DNA from: Sophora flavescens
Taxonomy: Eukaryota; Streptophyta; Magnoliopsida; Fabales; Fabaceae
Direction: 5' to 3'
Assembly: GCA_030762895.1 (NCBI GenBank)
Contig: JAUPTC010000271.1
Coordinates: 1 to 64,000, forward strand
DNA: 64,000 bases
Positions 11,801-21,599 of the stretch are shown here, piece after piece. Below the pieces are notes generated by a model. That model did no database searches. It saw nothing but the letters and a program-made list of their open reading frames with translations, and had not been told where the DNA came from. The stretch's first letter is position 1; every line of letters begins with the position of its first letter. A program made the position numbers and the translations under genes.

Positions 11801-12856
11801 AGACCATTGTGTGTTTGTGAAGAACTATGAGAATGGTGAATCCTTCATACTTTTGTTGTATGTTGATGATATGCTAATTATTGGGAAAGATAAGGCGAAA
11901 ATAACTGCTCTCAAGAAGGCATTGCGCAAGTCTTTTGCCATGAAAGATCTGGGTACAGTGAAGAAGATTCTTGGAATGAAGATAACTAGAGATCGTTCTA
12001 GAATGATGCTATGGATGTCACAAGAAGACTATATCCAGAAAGTTCTTGAAAGGTTCAACATGCATAATGCCAAACCTGTGCATGTTCCATTACCTGGTCA
12101 TCTCAAACTGAGTAAGACGCAATGTCCAGGGAATGAAGAAGAAAAAGAAGAAATGAACAAGGTGCCCTATTCTTCTACAGCGGGTAGTCTTATGTATGCA
12201 ATGGTCTGTACAAGACCAGACATTGCTTATGCTGTCGGAGTTGTGAGTAGATTCCTATCAAATCCAAGAAAGGAACACTGGAATGCAGTGAAATGGATAC
12301 TACGATATCTGAGAGGAACTGCCAAAAGCTGCTTGTGTTTTGGCAATGGAAATTTAAAGCTTCTTGGGTATTCAGATGCAGATATGGCAGGAGATGTGGA
12401 TTCAAGAAAGTCTACATCAGGATATCTAATTACTTTTGCAGGGGAGCTATCTCATGGCAGTCAAGACTACAAAAGTGCATTGCTTTAAGCACTACAGAAG
12501 TAGAATTCATCGCAATCACCGAAGGTTGCAAAGAGATCTTGTGGATGAATAAGTTCCTACAAGAGTTAGGACAGGATCAGGAAAGTTATATTCTCTATTG
12601 CGATAGTCAGAGCGCAATCCATCTCATTAAGAACTCGACATTTCATTCAAGGTCGAAACACATCGACGTAAGGTATCACTGGATCCGTGATATGTTGGAA
12701 AGTAAACTGCTGCAGATTGAGAAAATACACACAAAAGATAATGGGACGGATATGATGACAAAAGCTCTACCGAAAGAGAAGATAGAAGTCTGCAGAAGAA
12801 GTTGCAGGCTTAGCATCAACCCCAAACTGATTCAAGGATATTTTCCCTTTGGTTGA
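8822..12856 (+). pseudogene. Copia Gag-Pol polyprotein, frameshifted (copy A)
   Basis: The ATG at 8822 opens Gag (MEGAITHDGGMFKL); a frame break follows near 8970. The gag helical domain is open at 9087-9374. A zinc knuckle near 9528-9575 is shifted by extra bases. Protease has the DSG catalytic triplet at 9747-9755. The HHCC pre-integrase segment lies at 10110-10260 and the integrase core, with SDNGGEY and a PQMNGVAERMNR motif, at 10300-10700. The longest open stretch (10761-12443) holds the integrase tail, reverse transcriptase with YVDD at 11859-11870, and the start of RNase H (GYSDADMAGD). A missing G in the run near 12443 moves the rest of RNase H (DSQSAIHL, SKHIDVRYHWIRD) into another frame, ending at 12856. 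About five breaks are visible. They may be decay or sequence error, since copy B is intact at several of these points and broken elsewhere. Confidence 0.88.
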
Positions 12857-12865
12857 AGGGGGAGA
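12855..12865 (+). other. Copia polypurine tract (copy A)
   Basis: GAAGGGGGAGA ends two bases before the 3' LTR, the expected plus-strand priming site. Confidence 0.8.
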
Positions 12866-12867
12866 TT

Positions 12868-13001
12868 TGTTGGAAATTTCAGCCAAAGCAAGTCTCACAT
12901 TGTATGGGAGCTAACTTGAGAGCCCCTTAAGCCTATATATAGAAGCTTAAGGGTGCTAACTTATCACATCAATCCTCACTAAGAAGAGTGAGAGATAATA
13001 G
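12868..13001 (+). repeat. Truncated copia 3' LTR (copy A)
   Basis: Matches the first 134 bp of the 5' LTR with few changes, then stops at GAGATAATAG where unrelated sequence begins. Loss of the distal two thirds removes the downstream boundary, so a deletion or recombination breakpoint lies at about 13001. This is also the right edge of duplication copy A. Confidence 0.85.
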
Positions 13002-14781
13002 AAATACTTTGGACCACTACATGTATGGAGATGCCCATTATCAGAACTTTACTTAACTCCACAATTAACAAATGGTGCAAACGGTGCAAATTAAGGTTTA
13101 ACTTTTACAAAAGAACTAGTACATTGATCTGTGCGATAACACTGGTCGTGTTAGTCTATACGCATGAATCCAAATGACTTGTAAATATAGAAATAAATTG
13201 ATATATTCTAAATCCATCCTATGATTTTTATATGTTATATTTTTTCCTGTTCAATGTAGATAAAAGGCTATCAAATTCTGTTTTAAGGAAAAATAAATAA
13301 TGATTTTTACATGTGAAAATAGAGAGAGTAATTATGCCCTTAACCAGTTACATACTTCTACAATAAATGCTATTACGGAAGTAACATGCTTCAGTAGCAT
13401 GTAACTGGTTACATTGTAGAAGGTCACGTTGGTTTTTATGCATATTCCAAAACCACTTGTATATATGATTTAGTATTTGCTTAAAATTAAATATTAATTA
13501 AATTGGTTGGAGGAAAGCAACTATTATGAATGTATATTTCTTAAAAACAGATGCTACATACAACACAACAAAGTCTAATAATAAAGAACTTCAATATTGG
13601 TAACCTGGTATATTACGTTCTACTTTTGCGTTACATTTAGAGAGTATTTCCATCAATAAAGCAAGTAGAAATTGAGTTTCCGGAGCATGTATTTTCTTTG
13701 ACATTTTTTCTATGAAATTGACAAAGTGCAAAAGAGAAAAATAAGGTCGAATAAAGCTTGCATTGTTAAGTGCATGAAGAGAATAACTATTATTGTGTGT
13801 TCATGGATTTCTTGAACTCTTGGTATTTAATTTTTTAGTTGAATAACTATTGTGTTCTCACAGTTCTCTATCACGAGCACAATATATTGAGCAACTTTGT
13901 AGTTTGTATTGAAACCATAGTTCTATGTAAAATGATTCTATCGATTTTTCAGTAAAATATCACAAACAAGAAAGGAATAGTGGTTTCTAAAAGATCTCTA
14001 TTATAGTGCTAATAGTTAATTTTTTAGAATTATTTTTGTTTTTTTAAAAATTTGCTGAAACCATAGTTCCAAAACCCATACACCTAAAGTAGTTGCTATG
14101 ATTCTTAGCTTGTAAAAACTCCACTGCAAAGAAGCAACTAAAAAATTTGAAGTTCAACTCTCCAATTTGAGTTTCAGAAACTTCATCATTGTGTCACCTT
14201 TGTAGACTAATGTTATGTTTATGCAACCATTAATATATGGACCGCAATCAAGAAAAGTGAGCCTTCTCCCCCTTTTAACACCTCCCTATATAATGTAATT
14301 ACAAGGTTTAATAAAAGAAACAAATGAGAATAGATCAAAAGCAAGAGATGTACCATTTTGGCTTTACAACATATTTCTAAGGATAAATCAAATAAAGTAA
14401 AAGGTCTTTTTATGAGAAGAATTTTCTACTTGAACACAGACAACGGGGACAGAAAAATCTCAGAAAAGATATGATTTTGGCATTTACTACATAAAAAATA
14501 AGAAAAGACTTTTGTTGAAGCAATAAATAAGAAGTTGATATGCACATAACATTTGATATGCGAGTAAAAAGAAAATACAACATGATGGGGTCTTCTACAA
14601 CACATAAGCCGTGTACATGATGAGTAACCTGATGAGAACCTTGTTCCAATTAGGCATGTGACTGATATCATCCAACATGGAGAAGTGCTCATCAAAATGA
14701 CCTTCTTTACATTCCTGACAAAAGTAATGCAGGAGTAAAGATCATTGTCAAATAGATGTAGAATCCTATATCAAATTATTA
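13002..14781. other. Spacer without a recognisable gene
   Basis: AT-rich DNA not found in copy B. Short minus-strand frames at 14410-14695 show no family signature. One local structure is a pair of inverted words in swapped order: TAACCAGTTACAT (13341-13353) with ATGTAACTGGTTA (13399-13411), and CTTCTACAAT (13355-13364) with ATTGTAGAAG (13413-13422). Confidence 0.6.
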
Positions 14782-14872
14782 CTTTTTTTTATAAGCAAAA
14801 ATATATTGAATAGAGTACTAGGGGTACTCAACCCAAATACACAAAGATGAAACCGAAAGAACAAAAAGGGAA
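14782..14872 (-). mobile_element. 91-bp 3' terminus of a LINE with target duplication
   Basis: On the minus strand the piece ends with GCTTAT followed by a short A-run, the usual tail of plant L1 elements. It is flanked by the 10-bp direct repeat CAAATTATTA (14772-14781 and 14873-14882), with the tail next to one copy as expected for target-primed insertion. It could be a separate, severely 5'-truncated insertion or the true end of the larger LINE beside it; the flanking repeat favours the first. Confidence 0.6.
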
Positions 14873-14882
14873 CAAATTATTA

Positions 14883-16893
14883 TCTTCTAGATGTAGAATA
14901 AATCGATGCTGAACAAATCATTATGTTGCACACATCCACACATCATTTCTATTGTAGTTTCCCATCCTTGAAAACATGGAATATAAGGAATTAGTTTTAT
15001 CTTGTAAGGTCACCTGGACACAAAACCATCCGTAGACTTTCCTCCGCACCATGTTTGAAATATTGCAGTTTAAAAGTAAATGATCTGAGGATTCTAAGCC
15101 CGTATTACAGAAGACTGTGCCCCTAGATCTCTCCTCTTAAATAGATTCATTTTTGTTGGGATCCTATCCCTTATTGCTTGCAAGGAGAAAGCTAATTAAC
15201 ACTTTTGGAGGAGCTTTTATTTTCCAAAACTATTTGAAAATCAAATTCTCCACCTCTCCCCTCACATCCAAACTAGTGCAATGTTCTTCCAACTACCTAT
15301 AAGCTGATTTTGAGGAGTATGACTTAGAACCCTCAAGAATCCACTCACAAAGATCATCGCCATTGTTTGCAGGGGCTGCCGGAAGAATAGTGTTCGAAAT
15401 TCAGCCCTCAACTCCACTTCCCATGCAAAAGGATTTCTCCTCCATGAAAAGTTCCATTCCCACCTATTTCCTACCCATGCCCCAACGTTTTCAATCTCCT
15501 TTTCTTTATCTTCCGATATATTATAGGTTCTTGGAAAAACCTCTTTCCAGCTCGTTGGACCAAACCACACATCTTCCCAGAACATTACCCCTCCCAAGTT
15601 TCCTTTTTAACCCCATCTGGAACCAGTCAGGCCAAGTATTCAGTCTTCCTAACCTACAAATGTCCTTCCACTAGTTTGAACCCTTTTTCAAACCTTCTTG
15701 TACATCTAAGCCACCTGGACCCTCCGCTTTCACACCATATCTAGCCTCCATAACCTGTCTCCAGATCCCTGGTCTTCTTTAAGAATTCTCCATCTCCACT
15801 TGGCCAAAAGCGCCAGGTTGAACCAATCTATATTTTTTTTTATCTCTAACCCGCCCTCTTCACGCGGTTTACACATAACCGCCCAGCTTACCCACGGTAT
15901 TTTCTTCATTTCACTACCCCCCCCAAAGAAATTTATTTGTATTCTAATACAATTTTAAGAACTCTTCTAGGTATTCTCAAGAAAGATAAGAAGAAGATAG
16001 GCATACTATTGAGGACTGAATTAATAAGAGTTATCCTCCCACCTAATGATAAGTATCTACCTTTCCAGAAGGACAAACGACTTTCCAATGAATCTATGAT
16101 TGACTGCCAGGAAGAGATACACCTCGTATTCACCCCAATTGGTAGGCCTAGGTGCTTAAAAGGTAGTCCCCCTATTTTACAATTAAGGAACTCTGCGGTT
16201 GAAGAGACAAATTACTCATCAACATTAATTCCTATCTTCCTTGTCTTTTTAAAATTCACTTTTAGACCAGATACCAGTTCAAAGCATCTAAACACAGACT
16301 TCATAGTCCATAAGTTATCCCAGCTCGCCTCTCCTACCACTATAGTATCATCTGCATATTGTAATATTGATATCTCCGGCCCTTCAAGCACAATTTTACA
16401 CCCAACGAATTTCCTTAAAGACACTGCATTATTCATCGACTACTTAAGCCTTTCCGCCACCAACAAAAACAGAAAGGAGCCAAAGGATCTCCTTGTTTCA
16501 AACCCTTATGGATAGAAATCACTTATTGTGCTGCCATTTACCAAAGAATGAGCACTTACCTGAGAAAATACACTCCTTGATCCACGCTCTCCATTTATCA
16601 CTGAACCCAAATCTACCCTTCATGTAATCTAGGAACCCCCAATTGACTGAGTCATACGCCTTCTCGAAATCTACCTTTATAATAAAGCTCCTTTTCTTCT
16701 TCCTCTTTGCGAAGTCTACCACCTCATTTATAGCCACTGCTCCATCCATAATATATTTTTGTTTGGAAGAAAAGCCGACTAGTTTCCGGAAATGAGAGAC
16801 TGCATTGCATCCTTTAGTCTCCCGGTCAGAAGTTTTGAAATAATTTTATACAAACAACCTAGTAACGAGATTGACCGATACTCAAAGTGCTCA
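14883..16893 (-). pseudogene. 5'-truncated L1-type LINE: RT and zinc-binding domain remnants
   Basis: Minus-strand fragments follow L1 order. At 16893-16780 comes an RT entry segment (RSISLLGCLYKIISKLL); at 16749-16519 the palm segment with KVDFEKAYDSVNW; at 16436-16212 the catalytic LQYADDTI followed by VNFKKT. At 16133-15933 is the RT thumb-type FWKGRYLSLGGRITLINSVL. At 15597-15262 is a segment with MFWEDVWFGP, and down to about 14920 the zinc-binding RT segment with AIRDRIPTKMNLFKR. Endonuclease and ORF1 are missing, so the element is 5' truncated near 16893. Stops and shifts between blocks make it non-functional. Confidence 0.85.
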
Positions 16894-16964
16894 ATTTACA
16901 TGACACCACATGATTCTTGATGGAATGTTAAGGTTTAGAATCTAAAAATAAAAATCACTAGGGG

Positions 16965-17166
16965 CAATTATAAGGGATTTGGGTTCCTTGCATTAATCAA
17001 ACCCACGCATTCACACTTTCATTGATATACACCATTAGATGTATTTGAGTATATATTAAAAAATTTAAAAATTAAAACAATACTAATCCAACGGTGCATT
17101 TAGTGAATGCATGAATTTGTAAATGTGTGAATTCATGAATGCATTGAATCCAAATCCAATTATAAG
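16965..17166. mobile_element. MITE-like element with long imperfect inverted ends
   Basis: The left end (16965-17015: CAATTATAAGGGATTTGGG, then TTGCATTAATC and CGCATTCACAC) is mirrored by the right end. Read on the minus strand from 17166, the right end gives CTTATAATTGGATTTGGATT, then AATGCATTCATG and AATTCACAC. The roughly 200-bp length, AT-rich core and lack of coding capacity fit a MITE. CAATTATAAG is present at both borders and could be part of the ends or a target duplication. Confidence 0.6.
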
Positions 17167-17570
17167 CAATATATGGGTCAACAGTTGATTCATAATTTAA
17201 TCAATATAGATCATTGCAATCATTGTTTTTTCCCAAAATTTGAAACATTAGCCAACCGTACAGAATTAGTCTATAATAAAAATTTACATACTTTTATGTT
17301 ATATGCTCAAACAATATTTTACCGGTTATGAGCAAAAATAATTTACTATCTGCATGCCAATTTTACAACCATATATCATATGATCAATACGAAAAATATG
17401 GTCCACCCAAAAAAATTACGAAAAATCTAAAGTATGTACTTTATAAAAAAAAAAATATCCCGACCGAACAATTCATTCTCATTGCGGGGTCAAAAAAATA
17501 TAGTATAAATAAATAGATGGCACTTGCTATAGAGTTTAAAGTAATTATTTTCAAATAGATATACAATTTA
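17167..17570. other. AT-rich spacer
   Basis: Only a low-complexity frame (17328-17516) rich in Lys and Asn codons is open. I see no gene or element signature. Confidence 0.5.
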
Positions 17571-18097
17571 TACAAACAATTTTAAATATTCAAGAAAAGC
17601 AAAAAAGATGAAATCATACACACTTACTTTTTGTGGTAAATATCCAAGAATTTATACATCATACTAAAGTGGCTTGTAAAATTTTCACAAGATGACATGA
17701 TTAATTTTACTGTTGTATATAAAGTACATAACATGTAAAATACAAATAGAGAACTAAATAGTGTATGAAGTCTATCCAATCAAAAGCTTGTCTATGCGTG
17801 CGAGATTAACCAAGATGCACTCCCATGTCACCTTCTAAAATGAAGCACCACCTGCCAAATAGAGGAAAACAATCTTAAGCATATTGAGTCCATGCACATG
17901 GCCAGCCCTAAGTCCAAGCTACCAAAGCTAGGGCTTTAGGCCAATAAAAAATTTAGTTGTTTTGATATACCTATTAACTAAAAAATAAAAAAGAAATAGT
18001 TAAAATTATTAACTCAATTTTTTTATTAACTTCAAAAAGGCCCCACGTCAAAAATTGTTTTAGGCCTCAATAGGTGTTGGACCGGCCCTGTCCATGC
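17571..18097 (-). other. RLP downstream region, interrupted by a hAT-type MITE
   Basis: Collinear with the RLP relics at 7505-7810 and 29951-30250, so it is conserved 3'-flanking or 3' UTR sequence of the RLP family. The MITE at 17897-18090 interrupts it. Confidence 0.7.
17897..18090. mobile_element. hAT-type MITE, 194 bp, 8-bp target duplication
   Basis: Ends CATGGCCAGCCC and, on the other strand, CAGGGCCGGTCC match at 9 of 12 positions, the CA-GG ends typical of hAT elements. The perfect 8-bp direct repeat TCCATGCA flanks it (17889-17896 and 18091-18098), the hAT target size. The two paralogous RLP 3' regions (near 7800 and 30243) lack it and show an empty site. The body shares AAGCT-GGGCTTTAGGCC with the larger element at about 45896-46746. 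Confidence 0.85.
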
Positions 18098-18394
18098 AAC
18101 TATTAAATTTTAATTGACTAGTTACGCAAAGATATAAACAGATTTTTGTTTGTTGGATAAAATTACCTGCTTAATCGCAGGTTCACAACATAATGATGCC
18201 CTATAAGCAATGTAATATTCCATCTTACAAAAAATGAGGTATTAAATGCCTTACCTTTTCTATCTTAAACTTACAGTCTCGTTTTCAGCCTAATCAGAAC
18301 GACTAACTAGTTGCACATATATCCAATCCTACATGTTGTTGAAGAACCGAAAATAGGCATATTGCCATGAAGTCTTGAGAACTAAAGTTCCACT
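18098..18394 (-). pseudogene. Decayed tandem duplicate of the RLP 3' end
   Basis: This 297-bp block is a diverged copy of 18395-18689, directly adjacent. Its minus strand contains a second version of the RLP C-terminus with LVLKTSW-YA-FRFFNNM, but the next codon is TAG where the other copy has Tyr, and the end is frameshifted. It also repeats the TACC splice-donor-like word and the AT-rich 3' sequence. It is a non-functional duplicate exon lying downstream of the gene's own stop. Confidence 0.85.
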
Positions 18395-18545
18395 AACTAT
18401 TAAATTTTAATTGACAAGCAACACAAAGATATAACCAGATTTTGATTTGCTGAATAAAATTACTTGCTTAATAGCAAGTTTGCAACACAATGAAGCTCTA
18501 TATGTAATGTAATATTCCATCTTACAACAAAAGAGGTAGTAAAGG

Positions 18546-18551
18546 CCTTAC
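18546..18551 (-). promoter_or_regulatory. Splice-donor-like site just after the RLP stop codon
   Basis: On the minus strand the stop TGA (18558-18556) is followed by AAAAG and GTAAGG, a strong plant 5' splice site. The word is kept in the decayed duplicate and in both copia-cut paralogues. It suggests an intron in the 3' UTR, or an alternative C-terminus if upstream splicing differs. The acceptor was not identified. Confidence 0.45.
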
Positions 18552-18555
18552 CTTT

Positions 18556-21478
18556 TCAATCTTGAACTTGCAGTCTCCTTTTCAACCTAGTTGTAAGGAC
18601 CACTTGTTGCACATATATCCAATCATACATGTTGTTGAAGAACCGAAAATGGGCATATCGCCATGAAGTCTTGAGAACTAAAGTTCCACAAACTCCCCAA
18701 AATCCAATAATGAATCCAAGTCCCAAGCTGATGTAAAACCCAAAGCTTATGAGTTCATCTCCATCTCCTTCAGTGTCGTTCCTATTGGTGCTGCCATTAG
18801 GTTGAGGATTTGGAGAATGCTCATCTCCTGGGCATTTCTTTGAGAGTGGTTGGCCACAAAGCCCAGGGTTCCCTCTATATGCCGAGGGATCAAAGGTTTG
18901 TAGCTGAGTAGTTATTGGAATCTTACCTGATAAGTTGTTGAATGACAAGTTCATGTAACTGAGAAAACTCAAATTTGAAAAGCTTGCTGGAATTCCACCA
19001 TAAAGATAGTTTCTTGACAAGTCAAGTGATTCCAACATTTTCATATGACCAAATTTATCGGGAATGAATCCTGTGAGATTATTTCCTGAAAGATTTAAAC
19101 TAGCCAATGCCATAAGCTTTGTTATACTATGAGGTACTCTCCGATTAATCGATTGCAAGAAAGATCAATGGTTGCCATCAATCCAAGATTTCTCCCATAT
19201 TCTCGGTTTTGCCCCTTCCATGTCAATATTGCTTCGTCAGTGAACAAGCCATAAAAACCGTTACCAATATCATAACCAAATGCACCATATGAAATCATTT
19301 CTCTTGATAGATTTATATTTGACAAAGCAATTATGTGATCAAGGCATTTAGGTATTTCCCCTGAAATATAGTTTTTAGAGACATCCAATACTTGAAGATG
19401 TAATAGATCACAAAGGCTGTCTGCCTGGTATGCTTCCTTGGAACTTATTTGCTCGTAGACGCAAAACAATCAAATCATATAGGTTTTGGCCTACCCATTC
19501 TGTTAATGTTCCTTCAAGATTGTTATCCCCTAAATCAATCACCTTCAAGTTGGTACAACCAGTCAAAGATGGAACCTCGCCAGAGAAATTATTGTTATTT
19601 AAATGGATTGTCTCAATTTGAAATAAAGTGCCGAAAGACTCGGGCATTCTCCCTGAGAAATTATTTGTTGCCAAATTCAAGACTTGTAACATAGGAAATT
19701 GCTCCCAACAATCTGGCAGTGGCCCCTCTAAGAAGTTATTGGATAGGTCAAGGGCATGTAACCTTGGATATGATGTTGCACAAATAGAAGATATAGACCC
19801 AGAGAACATATTATTCGAGACACTTAGAAGATCTAGTGATGGTGGAAAATGAGGTAGTGGACCAGAAAAATTGTTGAAACTCAAATCCCATTCAGCTCCT
19901 TGAGATTCATATTTCTTACTTGGTATTGATTTTGGCAAGGCTCCACTAAGTTTGTTATGAGAAACATTCAGGAGCTCAAACCTGGAAGTAGGTCCCAAAA
20001 CCATTTAGGAAAGGAACCTGAAATGCCACTATTAGAGATTTGCAAGCACTGGAGTCCACGTTGATGCTTGAGCCATGATGGAAATTTATGGCCCAAAATG
20101 CACGATGATGCAAATAGCTCACGCAGCTTGGAAAGGTGGAACCCAATTTGAACTCAAGTTGAATAAAAGTGAATTTTGGTCCATGTACAAACGTTCCAAT
20201 TTAGACAGGTTTGATAGATGTGCTTCGTTAATGACACCATTCAACTTATTTGAATCGATAGACAAACTGTAGAGATTAGAAAATTGCCCAATGGTATACG
20301 GAAGTGTTCCGTTCAACTGGTTATGGGATAAATCCAAGTCCATGATACCATTTTCTCCTGAACACAAATTTTGTAGGTGGTCATTTAGTTGGCCAGACAA
20401 TTTGTTGAAAGATAGTTTTAATGCTTCCGATTGACACCAAGTCTGGAAGGATTTTGGTATGCCCTCAAGTTCATTATGTGAGAGATCTAGATATTTGAGG
20501 ACTTGGCTAACATTAAGCACAAATGACAGAGCTTGAGAGTTGAAGTAATTTCCTGAAAGAGAGAGTGTTTCAAGAGAAGTGGAAGAATTCATTTGGGGAA
20601 TATATTTCAGATTGGCTTGACGCAGTCCACAATTATCTAAGTAAAGCTCCCGTAGAGAAGGGAGTTTGCTTATCGATGGTAGCCAATCAACAACTTGACT
20701 AAGATTATTACCTCTCAGATTAAGGTATCTCAAATTGGAAAGGCGAGAGACCCACTCAAGGTCATTTGGAACAAAAGAATTGTACGAGAGATCAAGATAT
20801 GCGAGGACTTTACTAACATTAAGCACCCATGATAGAGTTGAAGAGGTCAAGTAATCTCCTCCAAGACCGAGGGTTTTTAGAGAAGTGGAAGAATTCGGAA
20901 TAGATTTCATATTGAATTGAGGGAGTCCACATTCAACTAACCGAAGCACTGATAGAGAAGGGAGTTTGCTTATTGATGGTAGCCAATCAACAACTTGACT
21001 AAGATTAGTAAATGACAGATCAAGGTATCTCAAATTGGAAAGGTGAGAGACCCATTCAAGGTCATTTGCAACCAAAAGATCATTACCCCAGAGGTTAAGA
21101 GTTTGCAAATTGGAGAGGTTTCCTATGCACTTTGTCATCTTTCCTTCTAAGTTATTATGACTGAGATCTAAGTAAGTCAGATGTTGCAATTCACATAGTG
21201 AAGAATCGATCTTACCTCTCAATGGACGATCTGTCAATCTGAGATCCAACTCCGTTACATGACCAGTTGAACTATCACATGCAACTCCTTCCCATATGCA
21301 ACAATCTTCACCTTTCCATGAGGAAAGAATGTACTTTTCATTCATGAAGCCAGCTTTGAATTTGAGAAGAGCTTGCTTGTCTGTCTCTACACACTTCTTC
21401 ACATTGGTATTTCCAACACATAAACAGATGGACAGAATGCCCGCTAGACAAAAAAAGATAGAACCTGCAGCAAAACAT
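18556..21478 (-). pseudogene. LRR receptor-like protein (RLP, EIX type), frameshifted
   Basis: Expected at the plasma membrane as an extracellular LRR sensor without a kinase, which in this family signals through partner receptor kinases in defence or development. A hydrophobic signal-peptide-like stretch (CLAGILSICLC) is encoded at about 21448-21416, followed by the LRR N-terminal cap with WKGEDCC (21402 on). Many 24-residue LRRs run to 19140, with an island segment (ILTWKGQNREYG) near 19220. Then come the last LRRs, cap NPGLCGQPL, acidic linker, transmembrane segment GLGFIIGFWGVCG (about 18730-18690) and a short basic tail ending LQVQD. Frame changes are needed near 20120, 19980, 19425 and 19135. 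Summed length is about 960 residues, normal for RLPs. The start is uncertain: the ATG at 21478-21476 is one base out of frame with the signal peptide across a run of seven T, or an acceptor (CTGCAG, 21470-21465) begins exon 2. Three shifts fall at CAG/CTG words, so the gene may be intact in reality. Confidence 0.9.
20641..21060 (-). repeat. Internal 300-bp duplication of an LRR block
   Basis: Words at 20661-20705 recur exactly 300 bp away at 20961-21005. The protein repeats LSNLRYL-L, then NLSQVVDWLPSISKLPSL, then a CGL-type end, 100 residues apart. This is about four LRR units duplicated in tandem in frame, a usual way RLPs gain recognition surface. Confidence 0.85.
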
Positions 21479-21586
21479 GGTGATCAACTCAACTCTGTAG
21501 GGAATGTTTTTTGGGTATTGAAAGTGAGGAATGTATAGGGAACATGTATACTGAATTCTGAAGTGGAACCTAGCTTAGCTACGGGC

Positions 21587-21593
21587 ATTTATA
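21587..21593 (-). promoter_or_regulatory. Probable TATA box of the RLP gene
   Basis: TATAAAT on the minus strand lies about 110 bp upstream of the candidate ATG (21478) and is preceded by AT-rich DNA. Position and match fit a plant core promoter; no expression evidence is available from sequence. Confidence 0.5.
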
Positions 21594-21599
21594 GAAAGC

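Larger units (their letters stand above)
1..13001. repeat. Segmental duplication, copy A
   Basis: This segment recurs in the same orientation from 22457. Base 1 matches base 22457; the offset drifts from 22456 at the left end to about 22427 in the copia pol region because of small indels. Solo LTR, SINE, 146-bp tandem repeat, RLP 3' relic and copia element all occur at matching positions, so those insertions predate the duplication. Homology starts at the first base of the window, so the true left end is probably outside. On the right, copy A stops matching at 13001, inside the copia 3' LTR. Confidence 0.95.
7994..13001 (+). mobile_element. Ty1/copia element, Tork (Tnt1-like) lineage, copy A
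   Basis: Complete 5' LTR, initiator-Met tRNA primer site, gag-protease-integrase-RT-RNase H in copia order, polypurine tract, and only the first 134 bp of the 3' LTR. Sequence after 13001 is unrelated. Pol motifs such as MDVKT-like QLDVKT, LEEEIYMEQPEGF and SLYGLKQAPRQWYKKFD are the Tnt1/Tork style. The element sits at the stop codon of an RLP paralogue. With the right end missing, no target duplication can be tested. Confidence 0.9.

Noticed and set aside
14410..14695. Overlapping minus-strand frames of 79 and 89 codons
   Set aside because: They overlap in different frames and show no family motif; likely chance.
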